From the NCBI RefSeq assembly GCF_021440085.1, contig NZ_JAKCPW010000002.1, forward strand, positions 124,001 through 188,000: a DNA stretch of 64,000 bases. Direction: 5' to 3'. This DNA comes from Dyadobacter sp. CY261 (GTDB taxonomy: Bacteria > Bacteroidota > Bacteroidia > Cytophagales > Spirosomataceae). Positions 17,697-26,518 of the stretch are shown here, in pieces; the first letter of the stretch is position 1; each line of letters opens with the position of its first letter. Below the pieces are notes generated by a model, which was not told the origin of the DNA, did not search any database, and was given only the letters and a program-made list of their open reading frames with translations. Both the position numbers and the translations under genes were made by a program.

Positions 17697-19139
17697 ATGC
17701 AAAGACAGACGCAGACGCAGAGACAGACATTAAAATACTCTCCCTTGCAAATTCAGATGCTGAATTTACTGCACCTGACCACAATGGAGCTTGAACAAAG
17801 GATTAAGGAAGAATTGGAAGAAAACCCTGTGTTGGAAGAGGGGAAAGAAGAGAGTACATCAGAAGATGCGCCGGAAGAGTTTGACGACGCAGATCTTTCA
17901 TCGGGCGGAGAAGACAGTTCAGTACAAGATTATTATGATTGGGATGAGTTCAGGGACGACGACATTCCAGACTATAAAACGTATGCAAACAATCAGTCGG
18001 CAGATAACGAATTATATACAAGGCCGATGGTGGAGACCATCTCATTCAGGGATGATCTTAAACAGCAGGTACACTTTCTGCAACTGGATGAACGTCAGCA
18101 GTTAATCGCGGACTTCATCCTCGACTCGCTTGATGAGGACGGGTTTTTACGGCGGGAAAGCGATGTGATTGCGGACGATATTTCATTTGCGAACAGCATG
18201 TTTATCGACACCGAGGAAGTGAATACAATGCTGAAAGTCATCCAGCAGTTGGACCCGCCGGGCATCGCGGCCAGTGGTTTGAGGGAGTGTCTTCTCATCC
18301 AGCTCAACCGTTTGGAAAATCAGAACGATGTCTGGAAATGGTCGTACAAGATCGTTTCTGATGCATTTGATGAGTTGGGTTCGCGTAATTATGATAAGAT
18401 TATGCGGATCACGGGGCTGGATGAAGAATCGCTGAAAAAGGCGATACAACTCATTACAACGCTTAATCCCAAACCGGCATCGGGGCTGCGTAACGACTCT
18501 ATCGTAAATGAAAGCATCAAGCCAGACTTTATGCTCTGGTACACCGAGGATGGGGAGATTGAAGTGCAGCTTACCTGGGGTAACAGCCCTGCATTGAAGC
18601 TAAACAAGGTATTTACCCAAATGGCAGAGGAGAAGCGGGATAAGGCCACCAACCAGTTTCTCAAAAACAAGATGAACTCGGCCAAATGGTTTATTGACGC
18701 GATTAAGCAACGCGAGAATACGATGCTCAATACGCTGAAAGCAATCGTAAGGCTGCAATATGACTATTTCCAGACGGGCGATATCAAAAAGCTTCGTCCG
18801 ATGATCCTGAAAGACGTTGCCGAGATAATCGATATGGATATTTCTACCGTATCTAGAGTAACGACCAACAAATACGTGCAGACACCATTCGGTATCGTGC
18901 TGCTAAAAGATCTGTTCACCGAAGGAGTGACGAATGAGGACGGAACCGAGGTGTCGAACCGGGAAATCCAGGAGGCGATCCGTGAGATAGTGGTAGACGA
19001 AGACAAACGCCACCCGTATAACGACCAACAGATCACAGATATGCTTGCAGAAAAAGGCTATTCCGTTGCAAGGAGAACGGTAGCCAAATACCGCGAGCAA
19101 CTAAATATACCCACCGCGAGGTTAAGAGTTACTATTTAA
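17697..19139 (+). CDS. rpoN: RNA polymerase sigma-54 factor
   Basis: The product has 480 residues. Region I is Gln/Leu-rich (QTQRQTLKYSPLQIQMLNLL), the part that contacts activators; an acidic region II follows at about 45-110; then the core-binding domain and a helix-turn-helix; and the RpoN box ARRTVAKYRE lies at 458-467 near the C-terminus. It directs RNA polymerase to -24/-12 promoters and needs an AAA+ activator. One such activator starts 2 bp downstream and a kinase follows, so sigma factor, activator and sensor form one operon. Confidence 0.96.
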   Translation: MQRQTQTQRQTLKYSPLQIQMLNLLHLTTMELEQRIKEELEENPVLEEGKEESTSEDAPEEFDDADLSSGGEDSSVQDYYDWDEFRDDDIPDYKTYANNQSADNELYTRPMVETISFRDDLKQQVHFLQLDERQQLIADFILDSLDEDGFLRRESDVIADDISFANSMFIDTEEVNTMLKVIQQLDPPGIAASGLRECLLIQLNRLENQNDVWKWSYKIVSDAFDELGSRNYDKIMRITGLDEESLKKAIQLITTLNPKPASGLRNDSIVNESIKPDFMLWYTEDGEIEVQLTWGNSPALKLNKVFTQMAEEKRDKATNQFLKNKMNSAKWFIDAIKQRENTMLNTLKAIVRLQYDYFQTGDIKKLRPMILKDVAEIIDMDISTVSRVTTNKYVQTPFGIVLLKDLFTEGVTNEDGTEVSNREIQEAIREIVVDEDKRHPYNDQQITDMLAEKGYSVARRTVAKYREQLNIPTARLRVTI

Positions 19140-19140
19140 A

Positions 19141-20631
19141 ATGAACCAAGTTAAAGCCCTTTTACCCGGCATGAAAAAAATAGTTGTTGTAGATGATGAA
19201 GCGGATATTTGCTTCCTTTTGAAGCGTTTTTTATCAAAGAATGATTTTATAGTAGAAACAGCCCAGAATGGCAAGGATGGTCTTGCATTGATCGAATCCA
19301 TTTCGCCGGATTTGGTCATGACCGATTTCAGACTGGGTGATATTACAGGCACTGAACTGTTGACAGCCATCAAATCCAAAAGACCGAATGTTCCGGTACT
19401 GATTATCACGGGTTATTCTGATATTAAAGTAGCAGTCAATGTCATGAAGTTGGGCGCTTACGACTACATTACCAAGCCACTTTTCCCCGACGAAATTCTG
19501 GTCACCGTCAAAAAGGCGATTGCGGATGCCGAGGCAGCGCAAAACGACGATCAGCAATATATTGCTCCGACTTCTTCCGATGGTAGTGCTGAACCGGTGA
19601 AATCGACCCGTAAAAGCCTGTTACGCACCAAGGCGGGCTATGTGATGGGTAATAGCGACGTTTCGGATAACCTCTTCAAGCAGGTTGATCTGGTAGCCCC
19701 GACCAATTTCAGCGTCATCATTTACGGCGAAAGCGGCTCGGGCAAAGAGGCAATCGCCCAGGAAATTCACAACCGTTCGAAACGGAAGGATATGCCTTTT
19801 GTTGCGATGGACTGTGGTGCCATTTCGAAAGAATTGGCTGGCAGCGAGTTGTTTGGGCACGAAAAAGGATCCTTTACCGGTGCGTTACAGACAAAAATAG
19901 GACATTTCGAACTGGCCAATGGCGGAACGCTTTTCCTGGATGAGGTTTCCAACCTTTCGTATGAAATCCAGGTAGCCTTGTTGCGTGTGGTGCAGGAACG
20001 TAAAATGCGCCGGATTGGCGGATCCAAAGAGATCGATCTGGATGTGCGCATCATTGTCGCGAGTAATGAGCGTTTGCTGGAGTCGGCGAAAAACGGCAAG
20101 TTCCGGGAAGATCTTTACTATCGCTTCAACGAATTTACGATCGAAGTGCCGGCATTACGCAATCGCAGGGATGATCTGATGCTTTTTGCAGGTGCTTTTC
20201 TGGATACAACCAATGTGGAATTGGGCAAGAATGTGAAAGGGTTTTCAGAGGACGTTAAAAGCGATTTTCTGAGCTACTCGTGGCCGGGTAACTTGCGCGA
20301 GCTGAAAAACGTGATCAAGCGTGCGACGCTGCTTTCCGACGGTGAGCTGATCGAGGAAAAGGCTTTGCCGTTCGAGATCGTTAACTATAAGCGGTTAAAG
20401 GACCTTGACGACGAACCCGCTTCCGCGAGCGCTTCGGTTTCATCTTCGGCGACCGACTTTACCGACGGAGAAGAATCCAAGCCCAGCCTGAAAACCGTCG
20501 CCAACGAGGCGGAATACGATATGATCATGCAGGTGCTCCGTGATGTTAATTTCAACAAAAGCAAAGCTGCGCGTTTGCTGAATATTGACCGGAAGACACT
20601 CTACAACAAAATGAAACAATTCGATATCTGA
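19141..20631 (+). CDS. NtrC-type sigma-54-dependent response regulator
   Basis: The product has 496 residues. The receiver (from about 12, phospho-acceptor Asp62 in VMTDFRLG) is joined by a linker to an AAA+ domain with Walker A GESGSGKE, the sigma-54 contact loop GSFTGA at 243-248, Walker B GGTLFLDEV and the arginine-finger region. A Fis-type helix-turn-helix ends the protein (NKSKAARLLNIDRKTLYNKM). The contact loop reads GSFTGA rather than GAFTGA, a variant found in some activators. An internal ATG at 19171 would start directly at the receiver. It is 1 bp after rpoN and 22 bp before the kinase gene. Confidence 0.94.
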   Translation: MNQVKALLPGMKKIVVVDDEADICFLLKRFLSKNDFIVETAQNGKDGLALIESISPDLVMTDFRLGDITGTELLTAIKSKRPNVPVLIITGYSDIKVAVNVMKLGAYDYITKPLFPDEILVTVKKAIADAEAAQNDDQQYIAPTSSDGSAEPVKSTRKSLLRTKAGYVMGNSDVSDNLFKQVDLVAPTNFSVIIYGESGSGKEAIAQEIHNRSKRKDMPFVAMDCGAISKELAGSELFGHEKGSFTGALQTKIGHFELANGGTLFLDEVSNLSYEIQVALLRVVQERKMRRIGGSKEIDLDVRIIVASNERLLESAKNGKFREDLYYRFNEFTIEVPALRNRRDDLMLFAGAFLDTTNVELGKNVKGFSEDVKSDFLSYSWPGNLRELKNVIKRATLLSDGELIEEKALPFEIVNYKRLKDLDDEPASASASVSSSATDFTDGEESKPSLKTVANEAEYDMIMQVLRDVNFNKSKAARLLNIDRKTLYNKMKQFDI

Positions 20632-20653
20632 CCACCGGAACAGCTAGTGCGGA

Positions 20654-22084
20654 ATGAATAATAAACTGATCCGGGTATTGTTGGTGGATGACGATGAGGA
20701 CGATTACTTCCTGACCCGGGAGTATTTCCAGGATCTTGTCAACTGGAAGTTCGACATTACATGGTGCGCTACTTTTAAGGAAGCGGAGACACAGATTAAG
20801 GATAACAAGTTTGACCTGTACCTGTTCGACTACCTCCTCGGAGAAAGTACTGGTATTGACCTGATTGAACTTGCATGCAGATTCGATTGCGAAGAGCCGA
20901 TCATCCTGCTAACAGGTAAGGGCGATACCAAGATCGCAGTTGAGGCCTTACGGCTGGGAGCGGCCGATTACCTGATTAAAAGTGAACTTGACGCCGAAAA
21001 GCTCGAAAGAAGTATCCGTTACGCATTGGAACGGACTTCCGTTTTGAAAGCCTTGCGCCACAGCGAACGACGCTACCGTCGGGTTTTCGAAGAATCCAGT
21101 GATTTTCTATTCATTTGCGATCCGGAAGGCAATATCATTGATTTTAATGACTCGGCTAGCGGCATGACGGGTTATTCGGGTGAGCAATTGAAAGAAAAAA
21201 AAATAACGGAGCTGGTGGAAGATCCTCATTTTACCGCTTTGTGGCAAGATATTACATATCAACCGATCCACGACCATGAAGTACGACTGCTGCCAAAGGA
21301 CGGCGAAAGGAAGTACTGCCTGTTTTCCGCTTCGGTAGAGGTTGACGACGACCATCCGTATATCCAGGGGCGGCTTCATGACATGACGGCCCGCAAGCAA
21401 TCAGAAAAAGAAAGGTTATTCTCTGAAAAGATGGCGGTTACCGGCCGGCTTGTACGCATGCTGGCGCACGAGGTTCGCAACCCGCTTACGAATGTGAACC
21501 TTTCGGCGGAGCAGCTCGAAATGGAGCTTACCGATGAAGACCAGAAGTTTTACACACAAATCATCAAGCGTAACTGCACACGTATCAACGACCTCATCAC
21601 CCAGTTGCTCCAACCTTCTACATCGGAAGACCTTGAACTGATCGAAAGCTCGGTACATTCGGTACTCAGTCAGGCGATCAGCGCAGCTTTGGACCGGGTG
21701 CAGCTCAAAAGAATACAGATCGTCAATGAGTTCGCTGAGGACGAACTGGTGATACCACTGGACCGTGTTTCGTTGCAAATGGCTTTCCTGAATCTTATTA
21801 CCAATGCCATCGAGGCAATGGAAGAGGACAAGGGAATACTTAGAATCAGCACAAGAGGGCATGGCGACCTGATACAGGTCCTGTTTTCCGATAACGGTGC
21901 CGGTATTAGCGAGGAGCATATGGACAAGATATTCGAGCCCTATTTCACCGGGAAAAATAATGGGATGGGTATCGGTTTGTCCACTACCATGAGCATTATT
22001 CATGCCCACCACGGGCGAATAGATGTGGAGTCGCAAGTCGGGGTAGGGACTACGTTTACCATTAGTTTCCAAATCAGTAAATAA
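20654..22084 (+). CDS. Soluble hybrid sensor kinase: receiver-PAS-histidine kinase
   Basis: The product has 476 residues without transmembrane segments. An N-terminal receiver has phospho-acceptor Asp59 (LYLFDYLLGE) and Lys109. A PAS domain spans about 137-245 (RRVFEESSDFLFICDPEGN). HisKA motif LAHEVRNPLTN holds His272, and the NtrB-like ATPase domain has NLITNAIEAME and a GMGIGLSTT motif. The histidine-box form (HEVRNPLT) is typical of NtrB-type kinases that partner NtrC-type regulators. It therefore most likely phosphorylates the activator encoded just upstream. Its own receiver suggests input from another kinase, since it senses no outside signal directly. Confidence 0.92.
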   Translation: MNNKLIRVLLVDDDEDDYFLTREYFQDLVNWKFDITWCATFKEAETQIKDNKFDLYLFDYLLGESTGIDLIELACRFDCEEPIILLTGKGDTKIAVEALRLGAADYLIKSELDAEKLERSIRYALERTSVLKALRHSERRYRRVFEESSDFLFICDPEGNIIDFNDSASGMTGYSGEQLKEKKITELVEDPHFTALWQDITYQPIHDHEVRLLPKDGERKYCLFSASVEVDDDHPYIQGRLHDMTARKQSEKERLFSEKMAVTGRLVRMLAHEVRNPLTNVNLSAEQLEMELTDEDQKFYTQIIKRNCTRINDLITQLLQPSTSEDLELIESSVHSVLSQAISAALDRVQLKRIQIVNEFAEDELVIPLDRVSLQMAFLNLITNAIEAMEEDKGILRISTRGHGDLIQVLFSDNGAGISEEHMDKIFEPYFTGKNNGMGIGLSTTMSIIHAHHGRIDVESQVGVGTTFTISFQISK

Positions 22085-22172
22085 TCGCGGACGGTGGAGG
22101 CCATGGCGGCTTTTTCCATGCAACGATCGGAGAGTGACGCGCGTAAGGGAAGAAAAAAACCGGCGCTCTCCC

Positions 22173-23036
22173 ATGAAACCCATTTTTACTTTCCTCTTTC
22201 TATGCCTCTTTCTTCACGTCCGGGCCCAGGACGCCGATTATTACCGGAAGATTTATACCAAACCAATCGGCTCGAAGCCTTACAATACCGAATCATTACT
22301 TAAACAATTCGGAGATGTAAAAGTCCGCGACCGCTGGTATGTTGGAGTAGACGGGTTTGTCAGAAACGACAAAAACACGATCAGTGCTGACTTCGACGGC
22401 CTGATCGGCACGCAGTCACCCACGGTGTCGGCTTGGGGCGTTTCGGCGGGTTGGATTTTTAAAGAGCAATGGAATATCGAGCTCGCTTACGACCGTTCAG
22501 CCATTCACAACGTTTTACTGATCTATGGTGATAATCCGCTTAGTTATCAGATGGAAAACGATAAAAACAACCTGGTCCTGCGTGGCAAGATGCGGCTGCT
22601 TTTTAGAAAACCTTCCATTCGAAAATCTGCATTCTGGATTGGCGCCGGTGCCGGACTGATCCCGAACTCAGGAAGGGCCCGAGATTTCATGGAATTTTCG
22701 GGCTATCGGGAAAGAGGGCGGAGATCGGGTGTCGATACGCTCTACATGTCGAGTGATACCCATATCAGCAAGTCGATGACAGGACTGGTGGAAGCTTCTG
22801 CGGAGTATGTGATCAAGGTTGCGAAATCTATCGACCTATCGCTTTTTGCCAGAAAACAATGGGGAATGGGCAAATCGATCACGACCGATTTGGTGTACAA
22901 AGTGAATGGCGTGGAAACGCAGCGGGCGCAGATCGAAGGTGACGGCACAGGCTGGAATTTTGGCATTTCGCTGCGCTATGTTTTTCATATCGGTTACGAC
23001 TTCTCCCCGCTAGGCCACAACAGCGGTAAAATATAG
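22173..23036 (+). CDS. Secreted outer-membrane beta-barrel-like protein
   Basis: The ATG at 22173 gives 287 residues with a signal peptide (KPIFTFLFLCLFLHVRAQ); earlier in-frame codons would add 13 residues before it. The mature protein has alternating strands (WNIELAYDRSAIHNVLL, GKMRLLFRKPS, FWIGAGAGLIPNSG) and ends with SLRYVFHIGYDFSPLGH, like an OprF/OmpW-size barrel. I recognise no specific family. It begins 88 bp after the kinase gene on the same strand, so it could be the last gene of the sigma-54 operon or separately transcribed. It ends at a repeat-rich convergent junction. Confidence 0.72.
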   Translation: MKPIFTFLFLCLFLHVRAQDADYYRKIYTKPIGSKPYNTESLLKQFGDVKVRDRWYVGVDGFVRNDKNTISADFDGLIGTQSPTVSAWGVSAGWIFKEQWNIELAYDRSAIHNVLLIYGDNPLSYQMENDKNNLVLRGKMRLLFRKPSIRKSAFWIGAGAGLIPNSGRARDFMEFSGYRERGRRSGVDTLYMSSDTHISKSMTGLVEASAEYVIKVAKSIDLSLFARKQWGMGKSITTDLVYKVNGVETQRAQIEGDGTGWNFGISLRYVFHIGYDFSPLGHNSGKI

Positions 23037-23063
23037 TGGCCCCTTGTCTTGAAGCATAATTGA

Positions 23064-23116
23064 CTTGTCACCCTGAGCGCACTTGTCACGCTGGGCGCGC
23101 TTGTCACCCTGAGCGC
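23064..23116. repeat. Three tandem 18 bp units
   Basis: CTTGTCACCCTGAGCGC occurs at 23064, as a variant with two changes (CTTGTCACGCTGGGCGC) at 23082, and again exactly at 23100, with an 18 bp period. The third copy is also the left arm of the hairpin at 23102-23166. Confidence 0.8.
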
Positions 23117-23166
23117 AGTCGAAGGGTGACAAGCGCAAATGCCCTTCGACTGCGCTCAGGGCGACA
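23102..23166. repeat. Long inverted repeat between convergent genes
   Basis: Two 25-base arms (23102-23126 and 23142-23166) are complementary with one mismatch around a 15-base loop; the core words are CCCTGAGCGCAGTCGAAGGG and its reverse complement. It lies between the convergent barrel gene and RND pump gene and could stop transcripts from both sides. A related element is at 35899-35966. Confidence 0.85.
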
Positions 23167-23201
23167 GCAAAGCCTGGCCCTACTTCCTTGCAACTGCTTC
23201 A

Positions 23202-26200
23202 CTAACTCCTCGGTCCGGCATACTTGGAAGCCCTGATCTTCCGGTTAAAGAAACCGTAAATGATCGGGAAAATCAATAAAGTCAGCACCGTAGCCGTAAT
23301 CAGTCCACCGATTACGACGATTGCCAGCGGTTTTTGGGTTTCAGAGCCGATACCCGTCGACACTGCCGCCGGAAGCAAGCCGATAGCCGCCATCAGGGCC
23401 GTCATGATCACCGGTCGAATTCTCGATTTCACACCTTCCCTTATTGCCTCGTCCAGTGTCATTCTCGCAGCCAGGTTCTTATTGAATACTGAAATCAATA
23501 TCACCCCATTTTGGACGCAAAGCCCGAAAAGTGCTATAAACCCTACACCCGCCGAGATACCGAAGTTCATGTGCGTAACATGCAGCGCGAGGATACCGCC
23601 AATCAATGCAAAAGGAACATTGATCAGCACCAGACCGGCGTCTTTGGCATTGCTGAACATGATAAAGAGCAGGATGAAAATACCGATCAAACTGATTGGC
23701 ACCACTTGTCCCAACCGCGCTGTTGCCCGCACCTGGTTCTCAAACTCTCCCGACCAGCTTACCGAATAGCCTTTTGGCAATGAAGAAAGCAATGGTTTCA
23801 CCTTCGACTGTGCGTCGGCGATGGTACTGCCCAAGTCGCGCTCGCGGACGGAGAATTTCACGCCGATGAATCGCTTATTGTTATCGCGGTACACAAATGC
23901 AGGACCGGTGACGGTGCGGATCGAAGATATTTCTTTTAAAGGGATCTTACCGCCGGTCAGCGTAGGCACCATCAGTTGTTGAATATCATCTACCGTGCGG
24001 CGGTATTGCTGCTCGTAGCGTAATCTTATATCGAATTTTCGCTCGCCCTCGTAAAGAATAGAGGCAGTCTTTCCGCCAATTGCCATTTCGATTACCGCCT
24101 GGGCATCGGCGGTACTCACGCCGTATTGCGCCATTTTATGGTCGTGGAGGATCACGCTGATCTCCGGCTGGCCGATATTGCGGAGGATACCCACGTCTTT
24201 AATGCCCGGCACGTCCTTAATCGCTTCCAGCACCTGGTTGGCCTTATTGTTTAACGTTTCCAGATCGTCACCGTAAATTTTCACCGCATTACTCGCATTC
24301 ATGCCTGCCACGGCTTCCGCCACGTTGTCGATAATGGGTTGTGAATAGTTGTAGTTAATGCCTTGGAATTGTTTGAGCTTCGTATCCATTTCCTCGATCA
24401 GATCATCCTGGCTGATCTTGCGCTTCCATTCCGATTTCGGTTTCAGGTTTACCTGCATTTGCACGTAATAGAAACCCGACGGGTCAGTACCATCATTGGA
24501 ACGGCCGGTTTGGGAAAGCACTCCATTCACTTCGGGGAACTCGTTCAGCTTCGCGCGCAGGGTCGTTACCATTTTCGTTGTTTCGGCCAAAGAGCTGCTC
24601 ATCGGCATTTTGGCCTCTACCCACAATGCGCCTTCGTTGAGCGTAGGCAAAAACTCGGTGCCAAGGAATTTTGCGGAGAAAAGGCTGACGCCCAAGAAGG
24701 CTGTCGCTAAGATCACACTCAGTTTTTTGTGGCCGTAGCACCATTCAAAGCCTTTGGTAACCATATTATCGAAAAAGCGGACGATTGGGTTGCTCTTTTC
24801 ACGTACATTTTTCTTGAGTAAAATAGAACAGAGCACCGGTACCAATGTGAGCGTATAGAGCAATGCGCCCAGCAATGCAAAACCGAGGGTGTAAGCCAGC
24901 GGCGTAAACATTTTGCCTTCCACTTTCTGGAAACTGAAAATGGGGATCAGTGCGGTAATAATAATCAGTTTAGAAAAGAAGATAGCCTTACCGAGCTCGC
25001 CGCCCGTCCGTTTGATCAACCCCATTTTGGAAAGTTTGTTGAACCGGTCCATGCCGTTCCGGTGGGCGAGGTGGTCGAGCGCGACGAATATGCCTTCGAC
25101 CATTACTACGGCCCCGTCGATGATGATACCGAAGTCGATCGCGCCCATGGAAAGCAGGTTGGCCGACATGCCCATCAGTTTTAAACACATAAATGCGAAC
25201 AGCAATGCGAGCGGGATGATGATTGAAACGATGACCGTCGTACGCCAGTCGGCCATGAAAACGAACACGATTACGGTAACGAGTACGATCCCCTCAATGA
25301 GGTTATGTTTGACGGTATGGGCGCAAAATTCGATCAGGTTATCGCGATCATAGAATGTGACCATCTTCACGTCGGGCGGGAGGATCTTGGTATTCAGCTC
25401 TTCGATCTTGTCCTTCACACGCGCCAGCACCTCGCTTGGGTTCTCGCCTTTGCGCTGTACCACGATCCCCTCCACGACGTCGTCATTGCCATCCAGCCCC
25501 ACCTGCCCCACACGCGGCATATCCGATTCCCGCACATCAGCCACATCTTTGACCAGTACGGGGTAGTCTTTTACATATTCAACAATAATATTCTGAATGT
25601 CTGGAATCGAATTCAAAAGTCCGATCCCGCGCACCACATACGCCTGCCCGTTCTTCTCAATCACATCACCGCCGACATTGACATTACTCTTCGTGACAGC
25701 CTCGTACACTTCCAGCGGCGTAATATTGTATTTCACCAGCTTGGTGGGGTTCACCTGCACCTCGTAAATCTTATCGCGGCCTCCAAATGCCACCACATCG
25801 GCCACACCCGGCACACTGCGCAGTTGGCGGTCGATCACCCATTTGTGCAATGTGAGCAGCTCGCGACTGTCGCGGTCTTTGCTCTGGAGGGTGAAACGGA
25901 AAATCTCCCCGGTTGGACCGTATGGCGGCTGCACGTCGGGTTCGACGCCGTCGGGCAATGACACAGTCCTTAGCTGGTTGTTAACCTGCTGCCGTGCGAA
26001 AAAATCCTCGACTTTGTCATCGAAAATGATTTTGACAATGCTCAAACCGAACATGGTAGTGCTCCGTACATTGGTCTTTTGCTGTACGGAGTTCATCGCA
26101 ACTTCTATCGGCACAGTTACAAAGCGCTCGATCTCCTCGGCGCTGCGTCCGTTCCATTGCGTTACAATGATGATCTGTGTATTGGTCACGTCCGGAAACG

Positions 26201-26321
26201 CTTCCAGCGGCGTGTTTTGGTAGCTGACAACGCCCGACACGATCAGCAGGCCTGTCATAAAAAATATGAAGAACCGGTTCTTGAGCGAGAAGCCCACGAT
26301 GCCCCGAATGAATTTGTTCAT
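23202..26321 (-). CDS. Heavy-metal efflux RND permease, CzcA family
   Basis: The product has 1039 residues, the normal size for HME-RND pumps, with twelve transmembrane helices and two large periplasmic loops. Transmembrane helix IV carries DFGIIIDGAVVMVEG (396-410). The DFGxxxDGA form is known for pumps of divalent ions (Zn, Co, Cd, Ni) rather than for the Cu/Ag type CusA. It would export metal from the periplasm or cytoplasm through the TolC-type channel encoded nearby, driven by protons. Adaptor, channel, kinase and regulator genes lie upstream on the same strand. The motif ends in EG where many members have EN. Confidence 0.93.
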   Translation of the reverse strand: MNKFIRGIVGFSLKNRFFIFFMTGLLIVSGVVSYQNTPLEAFPDVTNTQIIIVTQWNGRSAEEIERFVTVPIEVAMNSVQQKTNVRSTTMFGLSIVKIIFDDKVEDFFARQQVNNQLRTVSLPDGVEPDVQPPYGPTGEIFRFTLQSKDRDSRELLTLHKWVIDRQLRSVPGVADVVAFGGRDKIYEVQVNPTKLVKYNITPLEVYEAVTKSNVNVGGDVIEKNGQAYVVRGIGLLNSIPDIQNIIVEYVKDYPVLVKDVADVRESDMPRVGQVGLDGNDDVVEGIVVQRKGENPSEVLARVKDKIEELNTKILPPDVKMVTFYDRDNLIEFCAHTVKHNLIEGIVLVTVIVFVFMADWRTTVIVSIIIPLALLFAFMCLKLMGMSANLLSMGAIDFGIIIDGAVVMVEGIFVALDHLAHRNGMDRFNKLSKMGLIKRTGGELGKAIFFSKLIIITALIPIFSFQKVEGKMFTPLAYTLGFALLGALLYTLTLVPVLCSILLKKNVREKSNPIVRFFDNMVTKGFEWCYGHKKLSVILATAFLGVSLFSAKFLGTEFLPTLNEGALWVEAKMPMSSSLAETTKMVTTLRAKLNEFPEVNGVLSQTGRSNDGTDPSGFYYVQMQVNLKPKSEWKRKISQDDLIEEMDTKLKQFQGINYNYSQPIIDNVAEAVAGMNASNAVKIYGDDLETLNNKANQVLEAIKDVPGIKDVGILRNIGQPEISVILHDHKMAQYGVSTADAQAVIEMAIGGKTASILYEGERKFDIRLRYEQQYRRTVDDIQQLMVPTLTGGKIPLKEISSIRTVTGPAFVYRDNNKRFIGVKFSVRERDLGSTIADAQSKVKPLLSSLPKGYSVSWSGEFENQVRATARLGQVVPISLIGIFILLFIMFSNAKDAGLVLINVPFALIGGILALHVTHMNFGISAGVGFIALFGLCVQNGVILISVFNKNLAARMTLDEAIREGVKSRIRPVIMTALMAAIGLLPAAVSTGIGSETQKPLAIVVIGGLITATVLTLLIFPIIYGFFNRKIRASKYAGPRS

Positions 26322-26351
26322 GTGTCAATGATTGAATGAGTGAATGATCCG

Positions 26352-26495
26352 CCGTGGAACGGGGAATGAGGGAATTTGAATGACTGAATGATTGAATGAC
26401 GGAATGAAGAGGTGTTATTGAGTTTTTGGTACAGGGTCAAATTAATGAGCGGCAAATCAAGCGTAAGCGATATTCACTCATTCCCCGTTCCACGG
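26352..26495. repeat. 18 bp perfect inverted repeat flanked by octamer repeats
   Basis: CCGTGGAACGGGGAATGA at 26352-26369 recurs as its exact reverse complement at 26478-26495. Inside and outside are imperfect 8-base repeats of TGAATGAn (about 26333-26405) and their reverse complement (about 26502-26527). The element lies between the adaptor and pump genes of the efflux operon. Confidence 0.8.
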
Positions 26496-26518
26496 GGGCA
26501 CATTCAATCATTGAAAAT

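Noticed and set aside
23064..23166. Possible CRISPR array from the three repeated units
   Set aside because: The units touch each other with 1 bp between them and have no spacers; no cas gene is in the window.
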